This document shows, piece after piece, positions 53,073 through 62,039 of a stretch of 64,000 nt of DNA. Each line of letters starts with the position of its first letter. Position 1 is the first letter of the stretch. A program made the position numbers and the translations under genes. Source of the stretch: Candidatus Poribacteria bacterium (GTDB lineage: Bacteria > Poribacteria > WGA-4E > WGA-3G); contig OY282386.1 in assembly GCA_958295945.1 (NCBI GenBank), positions 992,001-1,056,000 of the forward strand, written 5' to 3'. The notes under the pieces are model-generated. The model was not told where the DNA came from. It ran no database searches and was given only the letters and a program-made list of their open reading frames with translations.

Positions 53073-55079
53073 TCATCCTATATTGCCTTTTTGAATTGCA
53101 TCAACCATTTTTTGTGCTTCTATGACAGCTCTTGGTGGACTTTGCAATTTCCTACCGATAGAAACAATTCTGAGATAGTAGTCGTAAGCAGTTTGTAGAT
53201 CACCCATTAGATGTGCACTTTCTGCCGTATTGAAATAACAGACGGTAGCTGAAGCTTCGCATTTTTCAACATCCAGATTCATTTGTGCATATCGATAATT
53301 ATCTGCAGCGAGAATGTAGGATTTTCCTGCTTCTGTCCAAGCTCGCTGCATTTCTAACTGGCGTGCAAGATGAACATAATAGACTCCACCGTACCGTGCA
53401 TATTTCCTTGCGGTCCGCGGAGTATTGGCTGCAGCATAGGAAAATCTAGCCCGAGTATAGCAATTTGCTATGAGTTCTACTTCATTCATTTTTAGGAAAT
53501 TTTTGGCATGTCTGTTGTAAAAGGCACCAAGGCGCTTGTATTGTCTCTGACATTGATGTTTCTTATCTTGCTGTGTATAAATTTGTGCTTGTTGATAGAT
53601 ATAAGCCGCCTCTTCTTCATGCGGATATTGAATATCTTCGTGAACTTTATCCAATAGGAATTCAGGTGATGCCTCTTCAATTAAGACACGGTAATCACCG
53701 GTGGATTGGATTTGGTTTAGCGGCTGTTGAGATTTAATCGTCTCTTCTTGGTGGACACCTTGATCATACTGTTCATCTGAATGTATAATTTCATCCGATA
53801 CAAACGGTTCTCTTGAAATCGTCAATTCATCAATGATTTGAGATCTCTCTTCCTCTGACAACGCTTCAATCATATCAATGATGTCATCCAGACTTAGTTT
53901 ATTTGCAATTGGAACAATAGCACTCATTTCCCTAAACACAATATCAGCTTGCTCAACGAGTTCTTCATCTTGAAAATAGAATTTATGTGCTTTATTGAGT
54001 TCTTGGAGCGTTTTATCTATATCTTGGTTACGAGCATGTTCAATGGCATCAGTGTAGTGTTGTCTAAGTCGAATCTTAAGTCTTTCACGATTCTCTTTTT
54101 CAACTTTGTTCCGCAATTCAAAGAAGAGGGTTTGATTGATACGTTCGGCAACATCACTTTGCAATCCAAAAGTTTTTCTGCATCGTTCAAGTGCACTTGC
54201 TAACTCGGTCGCCGGTGAATCAGAACTTTCAGCGATCAGAGCTTCTGCTTGCTGTTCATATTGCCAGCATCGGATCCGATCAAGTTCATCATACATCTCA
54301 GCTGCAGTTTGGTATCGTTTATCTACTTCTCTATGCAGTGCTTTAATAAAAAACTTACGGAATATCTCTGGACATTTGTCAAGGTTTTCTATTTCCCCAG
54401 CAGCTTTTTTTCTATCAATTTCATCCGCTTCACCAGAAAATGGGAACTGTTTCGTTATTGCTTCATAAAGTACTAAGCCTGTTGCATAGAGATCAGCGCG
54501 ATAATCATACGCACCGTAGTTCTGTTCTGGTGCCATATAACGTCTGGTGCCGGTCATAGTGACTGCAAATTCCGTGGATTCACCAAAAATACGAGCTATA
54601 CTGAAGTCCGCTATTTTCGCAACTTTCTTAGATGTCAGTAATATGTTTTGTGGTTTGATATCACGGTGCAAAATATTTTGTGCATGTGCAGCTTTTAAAC
54701 CGTTACAGATATCAATACCAATATTGAGCACATCATTTAAGGTCAAATCCCCTTGTTGAACGAGTGTATGTAAATTTTTTCCTTCAATGAATTCCATAAC
54801 TATCCATGCGAGATAGTCATCTTTGCCGGGTTCAACTGTATGTATTGAAACAATGTTTGGATGTCCGGAGATATTTGACATCGCTTGGAGTTCAGTCAAA
54901 AGATAGCGCATTCTGTCTGCGGGGTAAGCATCTTTGGAAAGAGCTTTGAGCGCAACAGTTCGATTCGTCATCTCTTCGCGAGCACGAAAAACAGACGAAA
55001 AACTACCTGAACTCAGGAATTCAAGCAGTCTATATTTACCTAATATCTTTTCGTTAATTTTCATAGCAGAACACGTCAA
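53073..55079 (-). CDS. Ser/Thr protein kinase with helical repeat tail
   Basis: 668 residues. The N-terminal kinase domain has the glycine loop SSGSFSSVFRA, VALKAL (Lys), LHRDIKPQN (catalytic loop with Asp) and APEQNYGAY (activation end). The metal-binding DFG reads DFS (KIADFSIARIFG), a Gly-to-Ser change that still leaves the Asp. No transmembrane segment is apparent. The C-terminal 370 residues are helical and TPR-like (ARFSYAAANTPRTARKYARYGG), with a Gln/Glu-rich middle. The kinase probably signals in the cytoplasm with a partner bound by the repeats. ATG 55064 (MKINEKI) is as likely a start as 55079; no strong ribosome site marks either. It lies 68 bp upstream of iolC. Confidence 0.82.
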   Translation of the reverse strand: MTCSAMKINEKILGKYRLLEFLSSGSFSSVFRAREEMTNRTVALKALSKDAYPADRMRYLLTELQAMSNISGHPNIVSIHTVEPGKDDYLAWIVMEFIEGKNLHTLVQQGDLTLNDVLNIGIDICNGLKAAHAQNILHRDIKPQNILLTSKKVAKIADFSIARIFGESTEFAVTMTGTRRYMAPEQNYGAYDYRADLYATGLVLYEAITKQFPFSGEADEIDRKKAAGEIENLDKCPEIFRKFFIKALHREVDKRYQTAAEMYDELDRIRCWQYEQQAEALIAESSDSPATELASALERCRKTFGLQSDVAERINQTLFFELRNKVEKENRERLKIRLRQHYTDAIEHARNQDIDKTLQELNKAHKFYFQDEELVEQADIVFREMSAIVPIANKLSLDDIIDMIEALSEEERSQIIDELTISREPFVSDEIIHSDEQYDQGVHQEETIKSQQPLNQIQSTGDYRVLIEEASPEFLLDKVHEDIQYPHEEEAAYIYQQAQIYTQQDKKHQCQRQYKRLGAFYNRHAKNFLKMNEVELIANCYTRARFSYAAANTPRTARKYARYGGVYYVHLARQLEMQRAWTEAGKSYILAADNYRYAQMNLDVEKCEASATVCYFNTAESAHLMGDLQTAYDYYLRIVSIGRKLQSPPRAVIEAQKMVDAIQKGNIG

Positions 55080-55178
55080 ATAATTGAAGGAGTGTTTAAA
55101 CTGACAGAGGGAAATACTATTCTACATAATAGAAATTATCAAAAATTGTCTAAACTGTCAACATAAATTGATTATAAA

Positions 55179-55209
55179 ATAAATTGATGTATCATATACA
55201 TCAATTTAT
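55179..55209. repeat. Perfect 14-bp inverted repeat upstream of the kinase gene
   Basis: ATAAATTGATGTAT at 55179-55192 and ATACATCAATTTAT at 55196-55209, with a 3-nt centre. It lies about 100 bp upstream of the kinase start and 88 bp after the aldolase stop. It is AT-rich, so it suits a repressor site better than a terminator. Confidence 0.6.
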
Positions 55210-55296
55210 GCACTTTCAAACTTATATAAGCGGGAGATTTTGCATGAAAGACGTATGTAGGTATGAGAGGTTTATTACAAAACTTTTGTTTATTTA

Positions 55297-55938
55297 TTAC
55301 CTTGCAGATTTAACAGCGTTGACCAATATTTTTGCTCTTTCCGTTAGTGTAGCAAAGTCTACAGCATCAATTAGATCTTGACTTACAAGAGCACTTCCCA
55401 CTCCGAGAGCAGCTGCCCCAGCTTTTATGAATTCTGATGCATTTTCAGCAGTTACGCCTCCTGTTGGAACAAGTGGTATCTGTGGTAAAGGTGCTTTTAT
55501 ATCCTTGATATAGGATGGTCCGACTCCGCTTGAAGGGAACACTTTTACATAATCCGCGCCTGTTTCCCAGGCACATAGAATCTCAGTGGGTGTAAATGCC
55601 CCTGGTATAATAACCTTACCATACCGATTACAAATTGCAATTATGTCTGGTTTCGTAACTGGACTGACAACAAACTCTGCCCCAGCAAGCATAGCAGCCC
55701 GTGCAGTCTCTGCATCCAAAACTGACCCAACACCGATTAACACAGAATCCCCTAAACGGTTTGATACATCACTAATAACCTGTAACGCATTAGGAGTCGT
55801 CATCGTTATTTCAATTGCATCCACGCCCCCGTTTTTTATTGCAACTGCTGTATCAAAAAGTTCCTTTGAACTATTTGCGCGAATAATAGCGACTATGCCA
55901 CATTCCTCAATACGTTGCATCTGTTCTAATTTAGTCAT
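55297..55938 (-). CDS. KDPG/KHG-type aldolase (Eda family)
   Basis: 213-residue class I TIM-barrel aldolase cleaving 2-keto-3-deoxy-6-phosphogluconate or 4-hydroxy-2-oxoglutarate to pyruvate. The start MTKLEQMQRIEECGIVAIIRANSS matches the family, the Glu in GGVDAIEITMTTPNAL is the conserved catalytic acid, and the Schiff-base Lys is in DYVKVFPSSGVG. PTGGVTAENASEFIKAGAAALGVGS is the phosphate-binding end. It is alone but 218 bp upstream of the kinase-iolC-iolD series. Use in inositol or hexonate breakdown (with the ManD-like dehydratase) is inferred, not shown. Complete, normal length. Confidence 0.92.
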   Translation of the reverse strand: MTKLEQMQRIEECGIVAIIRANSSKELFDTAVAIKNGGVDAIEITMTTPNALQVISDVSNRLGDSVLIGVGSVLDAETARAAMLAGAEFVVSPVTKPDIIAICNRYGKVIIPGAFTPTEILCAWETGADYVKVFPSSGVGPSYIKDIKAPLPQIPLVPTGGVTAENASEFIKAGAAALGVGSALVSQDLIDAVDFATLTERAKILVNAVKSAR

Positions 55939-56174
55939 AGGCTGCCTCGTTTATCAGATAATTATCAATATAATAACTTCTTGTTGAAATGGTATTATGA
56001 CTACGTCCATGTAGTCATTTTTTGTTGGTAATTTTTATTGCCTTTAATATCATAACATGTTATGATTAAAAATCAAGTGTTCATTCTGTGTTTGAACACG
56101 TTCTACATTAACATCAGAAACTGATGTTTAGTATCTTGGACGAATATATATCAATCAACGTCCCCTAAAATAGA

Positions 56175-57518
56175 ATGGAAGTTCCACTATTACCTTATTT
56201 GATCGGATTGGTAGGTCTACTCATCCTATCCGGTTTTTTCTCTGGTTCTGAGACGGCTTTATGTGCACTCACACGTGTACAGGTTGAAAAGATTCGTCTC
56301 AAACAGGGAAACGCATCGGCAATTGTCAATTTTGTTGACAACCCTCGTCGATTATTTATTACCGTCCTCCTTGGAAATAATCTGGTAAATGTCACTTTTG
56401 CGATACTGATGGCAAGTCTTGTAGCGCAACGGGTTGATCAATTCTCCGATACTCTTGAGTTTATAATTGCAACAGGATTAAGTGTCATACCTATGCTTAT
56501 CTTCGGTGAGATGACACCGAAAACTATTGCTATTAAACACGCCGAGACTTTTTCCAAGATTACTGCACCACCCTTATGGCTGTTTTCTATCTTAATTACA
56601 CCTCTACGCAACCTGCTACGGAAAATCATTGACATTCTTGTGCCAATATTCGGTGGACAACCATCGCCATCAGAAACGCTTACAACAACTGATTTACAAG
56701 AATTCTTCAAGACATATCATGAGGAAGCACTACCTGAAGATGAGCGTGAAATTGTGGGAAATATCCTCCAACTGCGAGACATTGAAGCAAGAGAAATTAT
56801 GGTTCCCAGAACTGAAGTAATTGCGGTTCCGACCTCAAACACTATCCAAGATACACTCTCACTGGCAAAAGAACGCGGTTTTTCAAGGATTCCTGTCTAC
56901 CGAGAACAGATTGATAAAATCTGCGGTATCTTCTATGTCAAGGATCTTGTGCAATGGCGACAATCCGGGATCATTTCTCTAACGATTGATGAATTCCTTG
57001 AAAAACGGGAACATATCGTAGAAAACTTAGGTAGTGCTTTGTTAATACGTGATCCTATTTTAGCACTTGAAACTCGCAAAATCGGTGTGTTATTGCTGCA
57101 ACTCAAACGCGAAAAAACTAAGATTGCGATCCTTCATGATGAATACGGTGGCACTTCAGGTATTGTCACCACGGAAGATATTATAGAACAAGTCGTTGGC
57201 GATATTGCTGATGAACATGACAAAGACGATTCTCCACCTGAATATATCAGACATTCTGATGATCCATTGGTTATTGAAACTACGGGACGCATGAGTATTC
57301 GTGAACTCAACCAACAATTTGAACTAAAAATATCAGATGATACCGTAGATACGATCGGTGGTTATGCTATAGGTCTGTTTGGTCACATTCCATCAGTCGG
57401 TGAATCTCATGTCAACGAAAATGGTATAGTGTTTGAAATAACCGCAACAGAAGGAAATCAAATTACAAGTTTGTTGATACGAGTCCCTTCTCCTGAAACA
57501 CCTGAAATAGACACATAA
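56175..57518 (+). CDS. CNNM/CorC-type membrane protein 1 (DUF21-CBS-CorC_HlyC)
   Basis: 447 residues. An N-terminal DUF21 transmembrane domain has LIGLVGLLILSGFFSGSETAL and NNLVNVTFAILMASLV. It is followed by a CBS pair (IMVPRTEVIAVPTSNT; FSRIPVYREQIDKICGIFYVKDLV; ILHDEYGGTSGIVTTEDIIEQVVGDI). A C-terminal CorC_HlyC domain begins IETTGRMSIRELNQQF. This architecture is found in magnesium/cobalt-efflux and cation homeostasis proteins (CorC, MpfA) once called hemolysin C-like. The FFSGSETAL motif in the first helix is conserved and lies in the ion path of related structures. It precedes a paralogue by 14 bp, so the pair is cotranscribed. Confidence 0.92.
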   Translation: MEVPLLPYLIGLVGLLILSGFFSGSETALCALTRVQVEKIRLKQGNASAIVNFVDNPRRLFITVLLGNNLVNVTFAILMASLVAQRVDQFSDTLEFIIATGLSVIPMLIFGEMTPKTIAIKHAETFSKITAPPLWLFSILITPLRNLLRKIIDILVPIFGGQPSPSETLTTTDLQEFFKTYHEEALPEDEREIVGNILQLRDIEAREIMVPRTEVIAVPTSNTIQDTLSLAKERGFSRIPVYREQIDKICGIFYVKDLVQWRQSGIISLTIDEFLEKREHIVENLGSALLIRDPILALETRKIGVLLLQLKREKTKIAILHDEYGGTSGIVTTEDIIEQVVGDIADEHDKDDSPPEYIRHSDDPLVIETTGRMSIRELNQQFELKISDDTVDTIGGYAIGLFGHIPSVGESHVNENGIVFEITATEGNQITSLLIRVPSPETPEIDT

Positions 57519-57532
57519 TTGGGGCAGCTAAA

Positions 57533-58858
57533 TTGGATCCATTTATACTCTCTCTCATAATATTCGGTGCTGATAGCTCAGTGCATAGTGCGATACTGAT
57601 AAGTTTGTTTATATTTGCTGTACTTGTTTGCCTTGTGCTGTCTGCATTTTATTCTGGTTCAGAAACCGCCCTTGTTTCAGTCAACAAAATCCGGATAAAC
57701 CAACTTGTTGAGGAAGATGATACTAAGGCAAAAATAATTCATCGTTTGGTAGAATCTCCCGACAGAATGCTTGCCCTTACACTTGTGGGAACAAATCTTG
57801 CCAATGTCTTGATCGCACTATTTGGAGAACGTTTGACAATAAGCGTCCTTCCAGGTCTCAATGAAAACATTCAAGATGTGATTGCAATTGTTTATATAAC
57901 AGTGTTACTTCTGATTTTTGGAGAAATTTTACCGAAAACGATTTTCCGTGTCAAGGCAGATATACTTGCCCTACGATTCTCTTATGTTTTGCGGTTATCT
58001 GAATATGTATTAGCTCCCCTTATTTATTTTGTGCAGACAGTGACGAGATTTCTTGTCATCGTTATTGATAGAGGTCCAAGTTCTCCTAATCCAGAGGCAC
58101 AACGTGAAGAGTTACGATTAATTGCAACTATGGGTGAAGAATCTGGCAACCTGCTTACAGAACAGCGACGTATGATACACAGTCTCCTCAACATTCAAAA
58201 CCGTACGGTCGAACAAGCTATGGTACCACTTGTGGATATCGTTGCTATTGAAAAAACAACAACTTGTGATGATTTTCTACAAATCGCTGCTGATTCTGGC
58301 TATTCCCGTATTCCTGTCTATGATGGACGTGTCTACGACATTATCGGCATAGTCAATCTTTTAGATGTAATATATTCCGAAAACCTACCTGAAACGATAG
58401 AACCTTTTATCCGCACAGATATACAAGTTGTGCCTGAGTCAAAAAATATAAATGCTCTCCTCAAAGAAATTCAGGATACCCAACATACGATGGTGTTTGC
58501 TGTTAATGAATATGGTGGCACCGTAGGACTTGTCACTGTGGAGGATCTGGTTGAAGAAATTGTCGGTGAATTTGCTGATGAACGTGATGAAACCGATATG
58601 ATCCGTATTTTAGCACCCGATATAATGGAATGTGGTGGAAGAACCGAGGTCGATACTTTGGAAGAACATTATGGATTTTCTATTCCTCAAGGGGATTATG
58701 AAACAATTGCAGGTTATATACTTGATCGTATCGGGACAATCCCGGAAACGGGTACAGAAATTGATCTCAACAATTCAGTAATCACTATTTTAGATGCTGA
58801 TACACGTGCTATCAAGAAAGTTCGCATTCGTCTCCGTCTCGGACGTTTTTCTTCCTAA
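57533..58858 (+). CDS. CNNM/CorC-type membrane protein 2 (paralogue)
   Basis: 441 residues with the same domain order as the preceding gene. Its first hydrophobic segment ends LVCLVLSAFYSGSETALVSV and the second conserved stretch is LVGTNLANVLIAL. The CBS pair has QAMVPLVDIVAIEKT and YSRIPVYDGRVYDIIGIVNL, then FAVNEYGGTVGLVTVEDLVE, and a CorC_HlyC-type end (ECGGRTEVDTLEEHYGF). The start is TTG 57533; GGGGCAGC sits just upstream. The pair may act as a heteromer in Mg2+ or Co2+ efflux. Tandem CNNM genes occur in many bacteria. Start choice is the only uncertain point. Confidence 0.92.
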   Translation: MDPFILSLIIFGADSSVHSAILISLFIFAVLVCLVLSAFYSGSETALVSVNKIRINQLVEEDDTKAKIIHRLVESPDRMLALTLVGTNLANVLIALFGERLTISVLPGLNENIQDVIAIVYITVLLLIFGEILPKTIFRVKADILALRFSYVLRLSEYVLAPLIYFVQTVTRFLVIVIDRGPSSPNPEAQREELRLIATMGEESGNLLTEQRRMIHSLLNIQNRTVEQAMVPLVDIVAIEKTTTCDDFLQIAADSGYSRIPVYDGRVYDIIGIVNLLDVIYSENLPETIEPFIRTDIQVVPESKNINALLKEIQDTQHTMVFAVNEYGGTVGLVTVEDLVEEIVGEFADERDETDMIRILAPDIMECGGRTEVDTLEEHYGFSIPQGDYETIAGYILDRIGTIPETGTEIDLNNSVITILDADTRAIKKVRIRLRLGRFSS

Positions 58859-58929
58859 ACGGAGTAAATTCAAGCATATTCTGAGTTGACAGCGCGTTTG
58901 CAGTTATGACGCAAGTCATGCATATATGT

Positions 58930-59706
58930 CTACAATATACCGAGCGGAGGCATCACCACTATTTCTTCCGTAACCATCCCATTCGGTTGTTGACAAACAG
59001 AAAGCACCGTGTGAGCAATATGTTCAGGTTTTAGCATCTTATCAAAGTCAGGATGTTGAGGTATGTCTTCCCAAAACGGTGTCTCAACGGAACCTGGTAA
59101 AACTGCTGTCACGCGTATGTTTTGGTCTCGCACTTCTGCGGCTAAAACCTTCGTTAATGCAAGCGCACCAGCCTTTGCTGCACAATATGCACTTGAAGCA
59201 GGAAAAGCGACCTTCGCAGCAATAGAAAGCACGTTAATAATCTGACCACTGCCTTGTGCTAATAAATGTGGAAGTGCATATTTTGCACAGAGATATACCC
59301 CTTTCAAATTGGAATTGATGACACTATCCCAATCATTCGGATCAAAATCCACGATAGGACCAAAAATGCCGTTTCCTGCATTGTTGATCAAAATATCCAG
59401 CTTCTGATAAGTATCCAAAGTGTGTTGGATGAGGTTTTGCACAGCGTCAACGTCAGTGACATCAGTCGGAATAGCAATAACCTCTTTCCCCGATTTTCTA
59501 AGGTCAGCGGCGACTTGTTCTACTGTGTGTTGTGTCCGAGCAGCAAGTACAATCTTAACCCCAACATCTGCTAAGGATGTCGCAATTGCTTTGCCAATGC
59601 CTTTTGATGCACCTGTGACAATCGCTACTCTTCCTTCAAGACTATTTATCTGTAGGTTTTTGGTTGTGTTTTGCATGGTTAATATGGGAACATCTGAATG
59701 GCACAC
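58930..59706 (-). CDS. Short-chain dehydrogenase/reductase (SDR, classical)
   Basis: 258 residues. The Rossmann motif AIVTGASKGIGKAIA (TGxxxGxG) binds NAD(P). LINNAGNGIFG is the NNAG motif. Ser is in LSIAAKVAFPASS and the catalytic YxxxK is YCAAKAG. VLPGSVETPFWED follows, then the C-terminal QQPNGMVTEEIVVMPP. The sequence resembles FabG-like or 3-oxoacyl-reductase-type SDRs with no extra domain. ATG 59676 (MQNTTKN) might be the true start; neither start has a clear ribosome site. Substrate not predictable. The 5' end is followed by the repeat element at 59745-60109. Confidence 0.88.
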   Translation of the reverse strand: MCHSDVPILTMQNTTKNLQINSLEGRVAIVTGASKGIGKAIATSLADVGVKIVLAARTQHTVEQVAADLRKSGKEVIAIPTDVTDVDAVQNLIQHTLDTYQKLDILINNAGNGIFGPIVDFDPNDWDSVINSNLKGVYLCAKYALPHLLAQGSGQIINVLSIAAKVAFPASSAYCAAKAGALALTKVLAAEVRDQNIRVTAVLPGSVETPFWEDIPQHPDFDKMLKPEHIAHTVLSVCQQPNGMVTEEIVVMPPLGIL

Positions 59707-59724
59707 CTGGTGTACCTACCATCA

Positions 59725-60129
59725 ATTACAATCCTTAGATACACCATAGGCATCAATTTAAGAAAAATCAAACTCAAATAACTCAGTAGTCGTAGGCGGG
59801 GAATCATGGCGAATACTATACGCTTATTCGTTACTGGATTCATACCGTTGATTTGGCACTTTGGAAGCGTTCTGAATCATGGAAACATAAGTGACTAATT
59901 GACAGTCATGTATGTTGGTTCAGATAATCACCGTGCATATCACAGACATGTCCAGCGCGCCTAATGAAGATTAAGAAATAAATAACGTAATTTAAGATCA
60001 AAGACAAGCGCGCCTACAAGTTTTGAGGTTATTATTATTACTCGTTTAATAAATTAATCTTCATCAAAGCGCGCCTACAGCAGGTTGTGATTCTAAATTG
60101 ACACCTATGATTACAATCCTTAGATACAC
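59725..60129. mobile_element. Non-coding repeat element (365 bp) with 20-bp flanking direct repeats
   Basis: The element, 59745-60109, ends in imperfect inverted repeats CATAGGCATCAATTTA and CATAGGTGTCAATTTA (as read inward). Identical 20-bp direct repeats, 59725-59744 and 60110-60129 (ATTACAATCC...ATACAC), flank it as a target duplication. The right copy includes the last codons and stop of folE, which are intact. Inside are the dispersed motifs CGTAGGCGGGGAATCATGG and TTCATACCGTTGATTTGG, and two AAGCGCGCCTACAAG-like motifs. Confidence 0.75.
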
Positions 60130-60701
60130 CTAAGAAATTCTGCGCGAGTTGAACTGTCTTCACGGAATGTACCCCGCATAGCGTTTGTCGTCATTCTTGA
60201 GGCTTGCTTTTCAACACCGCGAGCCATCATACACATGTGTTGTGCTACAATAACAACACCAATACCTGTGGGGTTCAAGGCTGTTTCTAATGCTTCGGCA
60301 ATTTCGCGTGTTAACCTTTCCTGAACCTGTAAACGTCGAGCAAACATATCTACAACTCTTGGAATCTTGCTGAGACCAATAATCCGTTTTCGCGGAAGAT
60401 AACCTACATGACACTTGCCCCAAAACGGCAGAATGTGGTGTTCACATAAACTATAAAATTCAATATCCTTGACGATAACCATGTCGTCATTATCTTCGTC
60501 AAAAATCGCCTGGTTTAATACCGTATTTAAGTCCTTTTCGTAGCCGCTTGTCAAAAACGCCATCGCATTTGCCGCACGCGTTGGCGTTCTTTCCAGTCCT
60601 TGACGGGTTTTATCTTCTCCTATATTGTCAATAATCTGTGAATATAGCGTTTCTAACATTTCAGGGTTGCGATCTTTTTCACTAACCTGTTTAGTGTCCA
60701 T
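60120..60701 (-). CDS. folE: GTP cyclohydrolase I FolE
   Basis: 193 residues, homodecameric enzyme converting GTP to dihydroneopterin triphosphate, the first step to folate, tetrahydrobiopterin and queuosine. The zinc site is in [20 protein letters not shown], with Cys and His pair, and the second Cys in [53 protein letters not shown] and the end [14 protein letters not shown] are family-typical. It starts 3 bp after the tandem PTPS gene and so is cotranscribed with it. Its last codons lie in the right copy of the repeat-element target duplication. Length is normal (usually 180-220). Confidence 0.96.
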   Translation of the reverse strand: MDTKQVSEKDRNPEMLETLYSQIIDNIGEDKTRQGLERTPTRAANAMAFLTSGYEKDLNTVLNQAIFDEDNDDMVIVKDIEFYSLCEHHILPFWGKCHVGYLPRKRIIGLSKIPRVVDMFARRLQVQERLTREIAEALETALNPTGIGVVIVAQHMCMMARGVEKQASRMTTNAMRGTFREDSSTRAEFLRCI

Positions 60702-60704
60702 AAA

Positions 60705-61574
60705 TTAAGAAGATTCTCCATAATAATCAAAGTGATTTTTGGGAGTTTCTCGCAGACGGAGACGGTGTAAAACTACCGGTTGCAAATTCGGTTCTAACAC
60801 ATCCCAAAGTACCTTCACAAAGTTTTCTGAAGTTGGGTTAAGGGTTTCAAATTCCGGTGTGTCAAGATTAAGATGTTTGTAATCAAAACGTGAAAAAACC
60901 TGTTTTTCAACAACATCGTCAATTAGATTCAATCCAGCAACCAATCCTGTTTTCGCATCTACATCACCTTTTACGGTGACTTCAAGCACATAGTTATGAC
61001 CATGTCCAGCAGGATTGTTGCACTTCCCAAAGATGTCACGGTTTTCGTCATCACTGAGCGAATGGCTATGCAAACGGTGCGCAGCACTAAACTCATATAC
61101 ATTGGTGAGATAAACCATCAAACCTTCTCCGTAGTAGTCAGCAAAACGTTTTTTGTTTTCATAGAGTCGAACCCGATGGAGTAGATCATCAGGAAACGAT
61201 GATTCAAGTCGTTGCCAAATCTCAATCGTGATGTTTTCACATGTAGGTTGTAGAAATGGGTCCTTTGAAAAAACTGGATGTTGACGATTCAAGTGTTTGT
61301 GGTCATAGTTCGCATGCACTTCAGTTTTCAACAGTGCGTCCAATGTTGTCAAATTAATGACCATACCGTCATCAGCATCCACATCACCTTTGACCATGAC
61401 TTCAAGGACATAGTTATGACCGTGGCTATTTGGATTCGCTGCAGCTCCGAACAGTTCAAAGTTCTCAACATCACTCAATTCGGGAATCCGATTGTAATGT
61501 GATGCCTCAAATGCGGTTTGACGTGTTAGGTAATACATCGGTTTCTTGAAATACTGTGTTTCACCATTAGACAC
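60705..61574 (-). CDS. Tandem 6-pyruvoyl-tetrahydropterin synthase domains (fused PTPS/QueD-like)
   Basis: 289 residues from GTG 61574, directly after the stop of the 95-residue gene, with AAGGA upstream. Two PTPS domains are fused. Domain 1 (about residues 15-150) has FEASHYNR and NPNSHGHNY but an Ala where the catalytic Cys should be (GAAANPNSHGH). Domain 2 (about 155-285) has FSAAHRLHS and the canonical GKCNNPAGHGHNY, with Cys, two His for zinc and DYKHLNLD. Both keep the acid and base partners (DHKHLN, DYKHLN). The protein acts on dihydroneopterin triphosphate made by the downstream FolE, toward tetrahydropterin or queuosine precursor. A single domain per protein is usual. Confidence 0.9.
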   Translation of the reverse strand: MSNGETQYFKKPMYYLTRQTAFEASHYNRIPELSDVENFELFGAAANPNSHGHNYVLEVMVKGDVDADDGMVINLTTLDALLKTEVHANYDHKHLNRQHPVFSKDPFLQPTCENITIEIWQRLESSFPDDLLHRVRLYENKKRFADYYGEGLMVYLTNVYEFSAAHRLHSHSLSDDENRDIFGKCNNPAGHGHNYVLEVTVKGDVDAKTGLVAGLNLIDDVVEKQVFSRFDYKHLNLDTPEFETLNPTSENFVKVLWDVLEPNLQPVVLHRLRLRETPKNHFDYYGESS

Positions 61575-61862
61575 CTAATTCCTTTGAGCAACTACTTCAA
61601 GCTCATCGTCAACTGATTCATATTGAACGGACATGATCCATTCACCTGTGCCACGTATTTGCACGTTGCACTTCTTCAACCATTCAATTAATGTCAGCTT
61701 GTCAGATGCCTCCCACTCACAGACCATTCTGCCTGATAAAGTATCGCAAAGCACCCGGATGTTGCTGACATCATCGTTTGCTTCTTCTTGGAAACGTTTC
61801 AGCAGTCGTGCTACATCTTGCCGTGTCATACATGCGATTGCATGAGCAGAAACAAATCTCAT
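61575..61862 (-). CDS. 95-residue protein upstream of the PTPS-folE genes
   Basis: Not firmly recognised. The sequence begins MRFVSAHAIACMTRQDVARL and contains CDTLSGRMVCEWEASDKLTLIEWLKKCNVQ, whose Cys, Trp and Glu spacing is reminiscent of small alpha/beta barrel-like DUF4242 (nickel-binding-type) proteins. It ends IMSVQYESVDDELEVVAQ. It directly abuts the PTPS gene with no gap (TAG then GTG), so it is in the same operon and may help pterin metabolism or metal supply. Confidence in existence is good; its role is unknown. Confidence 0.7.
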   Translation of the reverse strand: MRFVSAHAIACMTRQDVARLLKRFQEEANDDVSNIRVLCDTLSGRMVCEWEASDKLTLIEWLKKCNVQIRGTGEWIMSVQYESVDDELEVVAQRN

Positions 61863-62039
61863 ATTTCAATCTTTCATTTTTCACAAGAAATTTGGAACAA
61901 TATGATGAAGATGAAGAAACAAAATCGGTATTATGGCATCAATATCCAGCGTGCGGACAAAGCGCGCCTACGAGTTTTCAGATGCTTAAGATTACCCAAT
62001 TATTAAATTAATCTTCACTATATCGTCCCATAATAAAGT
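61863..62039. repeat. Intergenic with AAAGCGCGCCTACGAG-type repeat
   Basis: ACAAAGCGCGCCTACGAG near 61957 and AATTATTAAATTAATCTTCA near 61997 match copies at 59994 and 60046-60079 within and near the element beside folE. Nothing else is seen. Confidence 0.5.

Noticed and set aside
49022-55079. A complete inositol catabolic operon
   Set aside because: Only iolC and iolD are recognisable; iolG, iolE, iolB and iolJ are missing and other genes intervene.
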